A stretch of DNA of 64,000 nucleotides from JAZKID01 sp965247525 (GCA_965247525.1 OZ252015.1:868001-932000); one strand, 5' to 3'; positions 36,087 to 44,403 are shown, counted from the stretch's first letter. Notes: generated by a model from the sequence alone, not told the origin. Numbers and translations are program-made.

Positions 36087-36680
36087 ATGGCTAAAAAGAG
36101 CCGTGTCGAAAATGATGTCTTACTCCGATTTGGCCTAGAAGCCATGAGTAGGGGCGGTAAGCCGCTACGCGAGTTGCCAAGCAAGGGCCGCTCCATGCTT
36201 TATAAATTAGCGAATGGCGAAACCGTTCGGCTTCGGACATGTAACGATCATCTACTTATTGTTGTCGCCAAAACTCCCGACCTTGATGCAGATCTCAATA
36301 TTGAAGGAACCGATTGGCTCTTAATTGTAATGCCGGAGATCGAGAGAACGCCAGGCAAGATGATTGCGTATTTCGTTCCGACGAGCGAAGCGGTCCATGA
36401 GGCGCGCAGAACCCACGAAGAATGGCTTAAATCAAAACCTAAAACTAAAGGTGACAACACCACTTGGAATTTATGGTTTCGTTCTAATGGCCGAGAGAAG
36501 GCAAATAATTATGCAGACAAATGGGCAAAATATCGCTTGCCGCATTTTGTATCTGAGGCGCTACAACCGGATAATAGCGGGAATATTCGAGCGGAAGTCG
36601 AGGCTGCAAGAAAGCGCATTGCTGCAGCAGCAGATGTGCCCATTGAGGCGGTGAAAATTGTGATCAATTTTGAAGGCTAG
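36087..36680 (+). CDS. Hypothetical protein of the defence island
   Basis: A 197-residue protein that I do not recognise. A strong AAAAGGGG site precedes the ATG. It has a beta-rich core (ETVRLRTCNDHLLIVVAK, then TDWLLIVMPE and KMIAYFVPTSEAVHEARR) with a helical end (WAKYRLPHF ... EAARKRIAAAADV). The strand-helix order with spaced acidic residues might suit a restriction-endonuclease-like fold, but I see no clear D...(E/D)xK set. It is divergent from the GHKL operon (197 bases apart, AT-rich with a TATATATA tract) and converges with the XRE regulator, overlapping it by four bases. Confidence 0.65.
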   Translation: MAKKSRVENDVLLRFGLEAMSRGGKPLRELPSKGRSMLYKLANGETVRLRTCNDHLLIVVAKTPDLDADLNIEGTDWLLIVMPEIERTPGKMIAYFVPTSEAVHEARRTHEEWLKSKPKTKGDNTTWNLWFRSNGREKANNYADKWAKYRLPHFVSEALQPDNSGNIRAEVEAARKRIAAAADVPIEAVKIVINFEG

Positions 36681-37069
36681 GTTTTTAATTTGCGTGAGGT
36701 CTGAATTTTTCGGCGTGAAATTTTAGTTGTTTTATTTTTCGCCGTAACATCAGCCCTCGAAATCAAGGCCGAGTCGATAATACTTTTCAGCCAATTTAAC
36801 TCAGCCTCTGCAAGAGGCGACAATTTAGCAGATATTAAAGCTCCAGCTTTAGTGCGCCCTAGATTTGCGAAGAGGTCACCTTCATCAATTCGTAAAGTAG
36901 CTGCAAGTTTCTCGATCATCTCGAAGCTCACGCCAGTTGCCCCGATTTCTATTTTTGCAATTGTATCAATGCTGACATCAGCGGCCTCAGCCAGACCCTC
37001 CTGAGTAAAGCCTGCATTTTTACGCTGTGCAGCTAAAAGGCGGCCAAATCGTTTTTTTAGATTTCCCAT
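36677..37069 (-). CDS. XRE-family transcriptional regulator
   Basis: A 130-residue repressor-like protein: an N-terminal Cro/CI helix-turn-helix (5-62; LAAQRKNAGFTQEGLAEAAD, then VSIDTIAKIEIGATGVSFEM), a short helical middle, and a lysine-rich end. It is divergent from the zinc-ribbon gene; a perfect 14-bp palindrome in the shared upstream region is a candidate operator. It overlaps the end of the 36087 gene by four bases. It probably keeps one or both neighbouring transcription units silent. Confidence 0.85.
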   Translation of the reverse strand: MGNLKKRFGRLLAAQRKNAGFTQEGLAEAADVSIDTIAKIEIGATGVSFEMIEKLAATLRIDEGDLFANLGRTKAGALISAKLSPLAEAELNWLKSIIDSALISRADVTAKNKTTKISRRKIQTSRKLKT

Positions 37070-37149
37070 GGAGCCTAAGCTGTAGGCAAAGGCTCTGAGG
37101 AATATTATGGACTATTATTACATCTTTTAATAAAAACATGCTATATTAA

Positions 37150-37163
37150 TGCAATTAATTGCA
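37150..37163. promoter_or_regulatory. 14-bp perfect palindrome, candidate XRE operator
   Basis: TGCAATTAATTGCA is its own reverse complement. It lies between the divergent XRE gene and the zinc-ribbon gene, just before or over the start of the latter. Its position suggests that binding would block that gene's transcription or initiation. Operator use is inferred. Confidence 0.45.
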
Positions 37164-37176
37164 AATGGAAAATAAC

Positions 37177-37512
37177 ATGACTCTTGTGGAGTGCCCCGCC
37201 TGTAGCAGAATGATTTCGCCAGAAGCAGTGTCATGTCCTAAATGCGGCAAACCTTTACAGCCCGGATGGGCTGAGAATCAAAAAGCAAAACAGGAATTGC
37301 GAAATGCAAAGATAGCGAAAATCGTGTTGATTGTCGTTGGAATTTTTATTGTTCTAGGAATATTGGTATCGTTTTTTCCGCCGCAGAATGCCTGCAGTAA
37401 GTATCCAGAAAACCTACGACTTACATGTTTGAAATTAACGAATGAATGTCTTCAGGGTGACAGAATGACCGAGCATCCCTCGTGTCGTCGCCTTTTTCCG
37501 AATGGTTATTGA
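37177..37512 (+). CDS. Zinc-ribbon membrane protein
   Basis: A 112-residue protein with an N-terminal zinc ribbon (ECPACSRM ... SCPKCGKPL, two CxxC pairs), a basic linker, one membrane helix (AKIVLIVVGIFIVLGILVSFF) and an extracytoplasmic end with four cysteines (NACSKYP, LTCLKLTNECL, SCRRLF). In-frame ATGs exist at 37165 and 37177; I chose 37177 because the zinc ribbon starts right after it. Such proteins are common small accessory genes. A membrane sensor or effector role for the kinase operon 143 bases downstream is possible but not shown. Confidence 0.7.
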   Translation: MTLVECPACSRMISPEAVSCPKCGKPLQPGWAENQKAKQELRNAKIAKIVLIVVGIFIVLGILVSFFPPQNACSKYPENLRLTCLKLTNECLQGDRMTEHPSCRRLFPNGY

Positions 37513-37655
37513 TTTGCGCACGCTTGCAGTTCTCAGCTTAAACCTAATTTTTGAAAACTTGTAGTTCTTTCAATAGAATAGGACGCATATTCTGATTTAA
37601 TATCTTTAATAACTAGCGATTTACACAGACCGCATGGGCTATTAGTCTTTCTCTT

Positions 37656-39020
37656 ATGGATAGAGCAAAAGCAGCGTCATTAGCGCGTCGGCTAGTAGAT
37701 AATAAGCTTGGTGAGTTCACTGTAAAAAGTTTACTAGACCACGGCAAATCTGCTGCAGTTTTTCGCGCGAATGATGCAGAGAATAATCCTGTAGTAATTA
37801 AAGTTTTTGATGCTGAAATCGTTGAGCAATATGGTGATGAAACTCAACTCATACGAATTAACCGCGAATTGGAATTAATTGGCCATTCTTGCCCTAACCT
37901 CGTGCAAATAGTTGGCGGAGGTTACGATGAGCAGGAAAAACTGCACTATGTAGCCATGGAATATTTGTCGGGCTTTACCTTGAAAAAAGCTCTGACGGAG
38001 ATACCCAGTGAAAACATTCGCTCGCTCGTCAAGCAGCTGGCAGTGGCAGCAAAGTTTTTGGAAGACAGAGGTATCTGCCATCGCGATATCAAGCCCGAAA
38101 ACATAATTATTTCGGATGATTTCAAGATCTTGACGTTGCTGGACCTTGGTGTCCTTCGGCCTATTGGTAAATCTACAATAACGGACGAACGAACTCCGCC
38201 ATTCATAGGCACACTACAATACAGTTCGCCCGAATTCCTTCTTCGTCAAGAAGTAGACTCTGTCGAAGGTTGGCGTGCAGTTACTTTTTATCAAATAGGT
38301 GCCGTCATGCATGATTTAATCATGCGCCGTCAAATCTTTGAACAGTTTGCTCACCCCTATGCCAAGCTGGTTAATGCTATTCAATATGAAATGCCAGTTA
38401 TCGTAAGTGATACAATTCCTCGGGATCTAGTGAGCTTGGCGACGAGTTGCTTAGTAAAGCCGCCAGCCTTACGCGTTCAGTTAGTGACTTGGGATGATTT
38501 CCTACAGGAACCGGATGAGAAAAACCAAGACGCTAAACTTGAGGTTGCTCGCACTCTTGCGATTATGCGTGCTGCTGAAGAAGCTCCAAGTGCGACAGAT
38601 AAAATCAAAGTTGCAGCATTTAGAAATTCTATAGTCGACTTTCTTAAAAGTAGTGCAACTTCAATGCGATCAGAGGGGTTGCTGCCTCCAATCGTGCAGC
38701 ACCGTGATGGCGATAAGTTGAGGCTATCGTTTAGCCAATCGCTGCAATATGGGATTCAGCGTGACTTCGATATCTGTGTCGCAATCAATATTCTAGATGC
38801 CGCCTCTCGCGCCGTATCCATCAGCGGTTTTTACTGTGTGCCATCTGCGCTTCCCGTCGAACCAGGGGCAAACATTTTTGAGGGCATCTACGATACGAAC
38901 GCAGTATATAAAGCCTATGAGGGCTTCATTTATAAGGTTGTTGGTTATGCACTTGCAGGCCGTAGTCCGCCGCAGTCTTATGTAGCATCAGTGCCAGATG
39001 TGAGGCTAAACAATGGATGA
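37656..39020 (+). CDS. Serine/threonine protein kinase
   Basis: A 454-residue protein with an apparently active Hanks-type kinase domain (about 18-285): VIKVF with K49, helix-C region NRELELIG, catalytic loop CHRDIKPENI (D144), metal-binding LLDLGV (DLG at 163-165 in place of DFG) and SPEF (192-194) in the APE position. The glycine-rich loop is weak (DHGKSAAVF). The C-terminal 160 residues are unlike known sensor domains (FRNSIVDFLKSSATSMRSEG, IQRDFDICVAINIL). There is no membrane helix. It overlaps the helicase gene by eight bases, so kinase and helicase are translated together. No ribosome site is evident before its ATG. Confidence 0.88.
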   Translation: MDRAKAASLARRLVDNKLGEFTVKSLLDHGKSAAVFRANDAENNPVVIKVFDAEIVEQYGDETQLIRINRELELIGHSCPNLVQIVGGGYDEQEKLHYVAMEYLSGFTLKKALTEIPSENIRSLVKQLAVAAKFLEDRGICHRDIKPENIIISDDFKILTLLDLGVLRPIGKSTITDERTPPFIGTLQYSSPEFLLRQEVDSVEGWRAVTFYQIGAVMHDLIMRRQIFEQFAHPYAKLVNAIQYEMPVIVSDTIPRDLVSLATSCLVKPPALRVQLVTWDDFLQEPDEKNQDAKLEVARTLAIMRAAEEAPSATDKIKVAAFRNSIVDFLKSSATSMRSEGLLPPIVQHRDGDKLRLSFSQSLQYGIQRDFDICVAINILDAASRAVSISGFYCVPSALPVEPGANIFEGIYDTNAVYKAYEGFIYKVVGYALAGRSPPQSYVASVPDVRLNNG

Positions 39021-40170
39021 TGCATGGTGGACCCGTCCCGACCAATTAGACGAAGATCAATTGAAAGTCATCGGACTACCAGCGGACGGAAATTTTCTAG
39101 TCGTTGGCCCGCCTGGGTCAGGTAAAACAAATTTGGCTCTTTTGAGAGCGAGTTACCTGGCTCAATCTGGAAAGCCTAATATAGCGGTTCTGACGTATAC
39201 TCGCGTTTTGAAAGAGTTTCTTCGATCCGGAACTGAGGCTACAGCGCTTGACCCGCAAAAAATCCAGACATTCAATGGTTGGGGTAGGCGATTGCTAAAA
39301 CAGATCGGTGACGACTCTGTATCTCCAAGGGATTTCGAGGCGGCTAAGGAGCAATTAGTTTCAGCGCTTGAGCAAGTGCCGGATCAGGTAGCTCACGAGC
39401 AGAAATTTGACTGTCTACTTTTAGACGAAGCGCAAGATTACAGCGCGCGTGAAATTCGAGTCTTCGAAAGATTTTCAAGGCAGTTATTCGCTGTTGGGGA
39501 TGGTCGTCAACAACTGTACGATTCAACGGGTGGCCTCGATGAGCTAACCCGTATCTGCGGCACCCCACATCGCCTTCGGTATAATTACAGAAATGGGAGA
39601 AAAATCTGTAGGCTAGCAGATGGCATGAACAATGAATTAGATCACCGCACCGGCATGGAGGCGACTTGTAACTATGATGAGCGAGTACTTCCCTCCACAG
39701 TCTCTGTTTTGGGACCCCACGATCTTCTGTCGCAGGCCGCGCAGATTGAGGCTGAAATTAATACTCAGTTAAGGGCCTATCCAAAAGGCATTATCGGCAT
39801 CCTCACGCCTCGCAGTAAGAATATTGAGGCTCTAAGCCGATACTTCCAAAAAAGCCCCTTGGCTGCACTAGTGCAGACTCAGCATTACACCTCAGGTTAT
39901 GAGCCAATGCAGCCTTCCAAAAGGGTCTTGATAACTACTATTCATGGAGCAAAGGGGTTGGAGTTCCGCGCGCTGCATATTGCGGCGCTCGATATGGCCT
40001 GTAATATGCCTCATGAACGCAGACTTGTTTATACGGCAATTACTCGTGCAAAAACATCGTTGTCCATATATCATCAACGTGCGCTACCGGGCTACCTTGA
40101 GAAGGGACTTTCTAGTCTTACATTACCGACGGCTCCAGCGTCTTTAGACCAACTTTTTCGGGTAAGCTGA
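39013..40170 (+). CDS. Short UvrD/Rep-like superfamily 1 helicase
   Basis: A 385-residue SF1 helicase-like ATPase with the motifs in order: I VGPPGSGKTN (31-40), Ia VLTYTRVLKEF, II LLLDEAQD (135-142), III VGDGRQQLYD (161-170), IV RLRYNYRNGRKI, V TIHGAKGLEF (309-318) and VI VYTAITRAK (339-347). It is about half the usual UvrD length, because the 1B and 2B insertion domains are almost absent. It starts inside the kinase gene end and its stop shares a base with the next start (TGATG). It is likely the nucleic-acid-acting subunit of the three-gene operon. Confidence 0.88.
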   Translation: MDDAWWTRPDQLDEDQLKVIGLPADGNFLVVGPPGSGKTNLALLRASYLAQSGKPNIAVLTYTRVLKEFLRSGTEATALDPQKIQTFNGWGRRLLKQIGDDSVSPRDFEAAKEQLVSALEQVPDQVAHEQKFDCLLLDEAQDYSAREIRVFERFSRQLFAVGDGRQQLYDSTGGLDELTRICGTPHRLRYNYRNGRKICRLADGMNNELDHRTGMEATCNYDERVLPSTVSVLGPHDLLSQAAQIEAEINTQLRAYPKGIIGILTPRSKNIEALSRYFQKSPLAALVQTQHYTSGYEPMQPSKRVLITTIHGAKGLEFRALHIAALDMACNMPHERRLVYTAITRAKTSLSIYHQRALPGYLEKGLSSLTLPTAPASLDQLFRVS

Positions 40171-41525
40171 TGTATCAAATAGCAATTATAAATCGTGATG
40201 AATTCCTCGGCTGGCTCGGTGGAAATTTTACGCCAAGAACGACAGAGGCTAAATCAGTTAAGTGCATAAAGGATGATCAAATTTATTTATTGTGGTTCAA
40301 TTCGTCAGCCACAAAATCTGATAAATCCGATCCGCTTATAATTGTGTCTCCAAATTCGTTAGAGGATTTTTTTGCATTTACATCGACGTACGTGAGCACT
40401 TACCGCCCATTTTCTGCATTCTTTGAAGTGCTAACAACCGACAGTTTTGAAACCATCGTCAATTCAGCGGCCTTCAGCGATACAAATATCGCTACAGAGC
40501 GCCTGATAGGAGTTGCAATAGCAGAGGCTCTGCTTCAGGCATCGGATGAAACTAAAGTTGATAATATTTCGGTACAGGCGGTATTAGCTACCCTCTCAAG
40601 CTCTATCATTTCTGCTTTAGTAAATAACTATCCGTCCTATGAAATCGATAATCTAATTGAGCGCTGGAGCCGATGCCGTAAATTTTTCCGGTTAGACCCG
40701 CTTAAGTTAGAGGCTGAAAACCTTAGAGACTTTTGGCGACTCATAATCTCGGCGTTTTCAAGAACATCATTATTAGAAAGCGATAATCCGGAAGAGCAAT
40801 TTATTCGTGATGTCTTAAATCAAGCTGATGTGCGGTTTAGCTGGCAACGATTGGTCTCAGATATACCGCAACTACATGAAGTTCTAGATCTAGAAGGCGT
40901 AAGTCGCGAAGATCAAGTGCGTATGCTTGATATAACTTACTCAATTCTAAGTCGTGCTGAAAATGTAAGTCTGCAAAGAAAAGAGATCATTGCAGCCTAT
41001 TTAGTTGCAAGGCTTTCCAATGGAGATTTTGAGTATATTTCCTTCTGTAAGTCATTGATGCCGCGATTACCAAGAACCTCTTTATGGTTTGGATTTTTTT
41101 CTGGTTGCTTAGAAGATAGCAACATATTGTTTTACAGTGATTGCTTAGGTCGCAGAGTATCGAGAGAGCTGCTAAAAAAATTCTCATTCTCATCACCCAA
41201 GCTTGCAGACATTAGCTTTACAGAGCTTGAAATTCAGCATCGTGGGAGTGCAGAACCTCGTTATTTTCGAACTGATCAGCAGGCGTTTATAATAGTAGAG
41301 TTATTGCCTGGGGTTACCGCGCGCTATCGCTTAGCCCGTGATAAAACTTCGACAACTGCAAATAGACCTAATGCCAATTATAGAGTTGCCGAGGCGCGCG
41401 CAGCTGTTGCCCATGCTTATGAAGTTTTGAGTTCTATTGAATCAGCGAATTCGACTGCCGCGCCGCTGTTAGTAGGAGAAGAGCATCTTAGAAAAAATAA
41501 AAAGTCTAAGCTTCGTCAGTGGTAA
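40170..41525 (+). CDS. Unknown protein, third gene of the kinase-helicase operon
   Basis: A 451-residue protein that I do not recognise. The N-terminal part (1-110) has alternating strands (MYQIAIINRDEFLGWLGG, IYLLWFNSS, DPLIIVSPNSLEDFF). The middle is helical (ATERLIGVAIAEALLQ, YEIDNLIERWSRCRKFF, RKEIIAAYLVARL). The end is basic (LRKNKKSKLRQ). There is no membrane segment and no obvious nuclease or nucleotide-binding motif. Its ATG overlaps the helicase stop by one base (TGATG), showing translational coupling, so it probably works in a complex with the helicase and kinase. It is the last gene of the island, and codon use is AT-rich. Confidence 0.75.
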   Translation: MYQIAIINRDEFLGWLGGNFTPRTTEAKSVKCIKDDQIYLLWFNSSATKSDKSDPLIIVSPNSLEDFFAFTSTYVSTYRPFSAFFEVLTTDSFETIVNSAAFSDTNIATERLIGVAIAEALLQASDETKVDNISVQAVLATLSSSIISALVNNYPSYEIDNLIERWSRCRKFFRLDPLKLEAENLRDFWRLIISAFSRTSLLESDNPEEQFIRDVLNQADVRFSWQRLVSDIPQLHEVLDLEGVSREDQVRMLDITYSILSRAENVSLQRKEIIAAYLVARLSNGDFEYISFCKSLMPRLPRTSLWFGFFSGCLEDSNILFYSDCLGRRVSRELLKKFSFSSPKLADISFTELEIQHRGSAEPRYFRTDQQAFIIVELLPGVTARYRLARDKTSTTANRPNANYRVAEARAAVAHAYEVLSSIESANSTAAPLLVGEEHLRKNKKSKLRQW

Positions 41526-41544
41526 TCATGGTTTAACTAGCTGT

Positions 41545-41568
41545 TCGGGAGTGCCCCAGGGGTGTCCC
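41545..41568 (+). repeat. Arm-type repeat, right copy
   Basis: 24 bases beginning TCGGGAGTGCCCC, 22 of 24 identical to 25427-25450 and in the same orientation, lying 67 bases inside the right attachment repeat. It is probably bound by the island integrase. Confidence 0.65.
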
Positions 41569-41635
41569 GAGCTTAAAATCACTCAGCCACGCAAAAATGG
41601 ATTTTATAAAAGCTGAATCGCTTCAAAGAGTTAAA

Positions 41636-41680
41636 TGGCGCGCCCGAAGAGATTCGAACTCCTGACCCCCAGATTCGTAG
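41636..41680 (-). repeat. Right attachment site within tRNA-Arg
   Basis: The 45 bases from the encoded CCA to the anticodon loop of the intact tRNA, identical to 25278-25322. The tRNA is intact on this side, so the gene stays functional after insertion. Confidence 0.95.
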
Positions 41681-41712
41681 TCTGGTGCTCTATCCAGCTG
41701 AGCTACGGGCGC
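41636..41712 (-). tRNA. tRNA-Arg (anticodon ACG), island insertion site
   Basis: 77 bases on the minus strand: acceptor GCGCCCG/CGGGCGC, D arm GCTCAGCTGGATAGAGC, anticodon arm CCAGA-CTACGAA-TCTGG (reading ACG, read as ICG after deamination), T arm with GTTCGAATC, discriminator G and encoded CCA. It reads CGU, CGC and CGA codons. Its 3' half is duplicated at the far end of the island. Confidence 0.97.
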
Positions 41713-41821
41713 GCAAAGGGTTTTGGTAAAACCTCTCAGAAGAGGTTTGTCATAAAGCCCCTGCCTGAATCTTTCAAGTCTTATCGGCACTTAATTGAAA
41801 AGCGCCTACAGGCTGGCTCTT

Positions 41822-43711
41822 CTACCAGCCAGATCCGCCGCCTCCGCCCCCGCCGCCGCCTGAAAACCCACCGCCGAACGATCCTGATGAGAGCCCCGGC
41901 CCTGTGCTTGGCGCCACCATTGATGATGCGACGGAGTTGTTGAAATCGCTAAAATTGGTGAAAGAGCTGTTATATCCGTTATACCACAGCATTGTGGCCT
42001 GCCCTGCAGCAGCGGCAGCGGCAAGAACGGAAACAAATTTTTCATTCCACTCATTTTCACAATCGAGCGCCATGGCATAAGGCAAGTAGCGCTCAAACAG
42101 CGCAGGTGTCTTTTCCGGCGGATTTAAAATGTTCAATCTGTCTGTTTCAGCCGTAGCAAGATAGAGACGGAAACCTTCAATCTCATCCATCAGCTTTTGC
42201 CCCGTTTCTGTCGGTGCAAAAAGCAGATAATAAAAAACGAGATTGAGACCCGCAAGAACAGCGCCGGCGCCCATCATTGCATAGAGAGGAAGAGAAGCCT
42301 TCATGCTGTTTAAAATCACAAGAGGCGAAAGGCATCCAACAAGAAGCGGCACAGCAAACAGCAATGACAGACCCGCGCCAAATTTTCCAATAATCCCATG
42401 CGCACGGCGCAGGGCTTTAAGCCGCGATGCAACAAGACCAAGTGTGACGGCCCACCATATGGCGCACCAAAACGCAATAAAAAGGCCGATCTGTGCTTCA
42501 TCGCCTGGCAATAAAACAGCGGCAGCAAAAAGAAGAGCAATTGATGCCAAAGCGCCGAGCCAGACCCAGCCTGAATTCTTGTGAAAATAAACTCCTTCCT
42601 GCGCTTTTTGAAGCGTGGATTTAATTGTGTCTTTTAAGGTTGAAATGCGCGTCTGATTGTCTTGCGACAGAGCCAAAGGCGATGCACCAATTTTGGATAT
42701 AAGCTGCGTTTCTGCTGGGCTTAAGCTTGCATCCGTGGCTTTGCCTGTTGCCAGCACCGTATATTCATCACCGCTCAATTTAATGTCGAGAAAGCCTTTT
42801 GCCGCAAGACCGATCAGGCCTGCCGCAAATGTCTGGTCGTCAAATCCTTTTTTCCATAAATAGCGGGTGCTGGCAGCATCAAAGCCTTTTGGCGGTGCAA
42901 ACAGCGGAATGATCTGGCCTTTGCGCGGGTCACGCCCGACCTTGTTCCACACCCACACATAATAACCCAGCACCGCAGCAAGCCCTGCAAACAAAAGCAC
43001 CAGCCCTGCATTGTCTCTTGTGGTCTGCGCACGCTTGTCGCTCTCCGTCGGCGCAGCGACAATGCCTTTCGGCCACCCCACGGCAACCGTAAACCCTTCT
43101 CCTGGATTGAGATATCGAATGGTACGCGCATGGTAGACATTGTCGTCTTGGCTAAGAACTTTAAAACTATTTCCATTGGCGCCTTGCGCCCCTGTGTAAG
43201 CCGATGCACTTGTGATGCGGGCCTCTGGTGGCAAAGTGATTTTTACATCTGCTTTCATGATTGGAAATGTCCAGCCATTGCCGGTCACATTCCAATACAG
43301 CTCGTCATAGCTGTCAAAAAATCCAAGCTGCCGCGTGGTACGATAATGGATGGTGTAGTTATGGGCACCCTGCCGCACAGTGACATCGCCTTTGCCGATG
43401 CGAATGCGCTTGCCGCGCGAAATGTTTTCAACCGTGTAAGGCTCATCTTCTCCATCACGGCTGACGCCTAAAACTTGGAACCCTATATTGACCGCAAGCC
43501 CGTTGCGGTCTTTGTACTGGGTCGGGAAATCGCGTAAAATCCCATGATTGATGGCCGCGCCTTCAGCAATAACATCGATACTTTCAAAGACATCGAGCGA
43601 CGCATCTTCCTGAACAGTGACGTCGCTGGAAAACAACGTGATCTGCTCATGTGCGCAAACACCATATGTCGTCAAAACAAAAAGAGCAGCGCTGAAATAA
43701 AACTGGCGCAT
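41822..43711 (-). CDS. DUF2207-family membrane protein
   Basis: A 629-residue envelope protein: signal peptide (to about residue 20, VCAHEQ), a beta-rich extracytoplasmic DUF2207 domain (25-230; DASLDVFESIDVIAEG, HGILRDFPTQYKDRNG), a membrane helix near 245 and a cluster of helices (375-500), and a Gly/Ser-rich end (GFSGGGGGGGGGSGW). Relatives of unknown role are often encoded with LemA proteins, as here: lemA starts six bases upstream in the same direction. The glycine tail is the usual end of this family. Confidence 0.88.
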   Translation of the reverse strand: MRQFYFSAALFVLTTYGVCAHEQITLFSSDVTVQEDASLDVFESIDVIAEGAAINHGILRDFPTQYKDRNGLAVNIGFQVLGVSRDGEDEPYTVENISRGKRIRIGKGDVTVRQGAHNYTIHYRTTRQLGFFDSYDELYWNVTGNGWTFPIMKADVKITLPPEARITSASAYTGAQGANGNSFKVLSQDDNVYHARTIRYLNPGEGFTVAVGWPKGIVAAPTESDKRAQTTRDNAGLVLLFAGLAAVLGYYVWVWNKVGRDPRKGQIIPLFAPPKGFDAASTRYLWKKGFDDQTFAAGLIGLAAKGFLDIKLSGDEYTVLATGKATDASLSPAETQLISKIGASPLALSQDNQTRISTLKDTIKSTLQKAQEGVYFHKNSGWVWLGALASIALLFAAAVLLPGDEAQIGLFIAFWCAIWWAVTLGLVASRLKALRRAHGIIGKFGAGLSLLFAVPLLVGCLSPLVILNSMKASLPLYAMMGAGAVLAGLNLVFYYLLFAPTETGQKLMDEIEGFRLYLATAETDRLNILNPPEKTPALFERYLPYAMALDCENEWNEKFVSVLAAAAAAGQATMLWYNGYNSSFTNFSDFNNSVASSMVAPSTGPGLSSGSFGGGFSGGGGGGGGGSGW

Positions 43712-43716
43712 CGTGC

Positions 43717-44271
43717 TTAAGGTTTTGAAAAACTGACTTGCGGAACTTCGCGTGTCGCAGGATCAATTTCAAAAAACTGTGCTTTTGAAAAATGAAACAT
43801 GTTGGCCACAATATTGCTCGGCGCACTTTCGATCAGCGTGTTCAGATTACGCACAGAGCCGTTATAATAGCGGCGCGACATCTGAATCTCATCTTCAATT
43901 GCAGCAAGCTTTTCCTGAAGATCACGAAAGTTGGCGTCTGCTTTCAGCTCGGGATAGGCTTCAGCAACCGCGAAAAGGCTTTTCAGACCCATGCTTAGTG
44001 CGTTTCCTGCGGCCGCTTGGTCGGCAACCGAGCCGCCGCTGATGGAGCGCGCCCTTGCCTCGGCAATATCACGAAACAGTTTGTCTTCGTGCGCGGCATA
44101 ACCTTTGACGGTTTCGATCAAATTAGGAATAAGATCGGCACGGCGCTTTAATTGCACGTCTATGCCGCTCCAGCCTTCTTCCGTCAGCACACGGTTTTTA
44201 ACAAGCGCATTATAGGTGAAAAAGAAATAAGCGATGACAAGCGCAATTGCGCCAAGAATTATGTAGAGCAT
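43717..44271 (-). CDS. lemA: LemA family protein
   Basis: A 184-residue LemA protein: an N-terminal membrane helix (MLYIILGAIALVIAYFFFTY) followed by a coiled helical domain with the family signatures YNALVKNRVLTEEGWSGIDVQ (partly), RRADLIPNLIETVKGYA and a SRRYYNGSVRNLN-type motif. The frame is open to 44328, but the ATG at 44271 has a GGGGGA ribosome site and places the membrane helix at the start, as in relatives. It is probably co-transcribed with the DUF2207 gene. Confidence 0.93.
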   Translation of the reverse strand: MLYIILGAIALVIAYFFFTYNALVKNRVLTEEGWSGIDVQLKRRADLIPNLIETVKGYAAHEDKLFRDIAEARARSISGGSVADQAAAGNALSMGLKSLFAVAEAYPELKADANFRDLQEKLAAIEDEIQMSRRYYNGSVRNLNTLIESAPSNIVANMFHFSKAQFFEIDPATREVPQVSFSKP

Positions 44272-44364
44272 GTGTTCCCCCTTGATGCCGCCTTTATAGG
44301 CCATGTTGGCGCCAATTGTCTTGCGCAAAAAATGGCAGGATTAACGACCAGCCTATAAAAAAAA

Positions 44365-44380
44365 CCGGGCAGACGCCCGG
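44365..44380 (-). terminator. Rho-independent terminator
   Basis: CCGGGC-AGAC-GCCCGG forms a perfect 6-bp stem with a four-base loop. On the minus strand it is followed by eight T residues, right after the small membrane protein gene that ends at 44404. On the plus strand it is followed by CTTTTTTG, so it may work both ways. Confidence 0.85.
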
Positions 44381-44403
44381 CTTTTTTGTGATCGAATATT
44401 ATG

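Larger units (their letters stand above)
25278..41680. mobile_element. Genomic island of about 16.4 kb in tRNA-Arg(ACG)
   Basis: Bounded by a perfect 45-bp direct repeat: 25278-25322 is a copy of the tRNA-Arg 3' part (CCA end to the anticodon), and 41636-41680 is the same sequence within the intact tRNA. A tyrosine integrase gene sits just inside the left end, and a 24-bp repeat lies inside both ends. The content differs from the flanks: accessory genes in short unrelated operons, many with AT-rich codon use, especially 36-41.5 kb. No conjugation, phage structural or replication genes are seen, so it is an integrative island rather than a complete ICE or prophage. The cargo has the look of a defence island. 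Confidence 0.93.

Noticed and set aside
25278..41680. Prophage
   Set aside because: Two recombinases and HTH proteins are present, but no capsid, terminase, tail or lysis genes.
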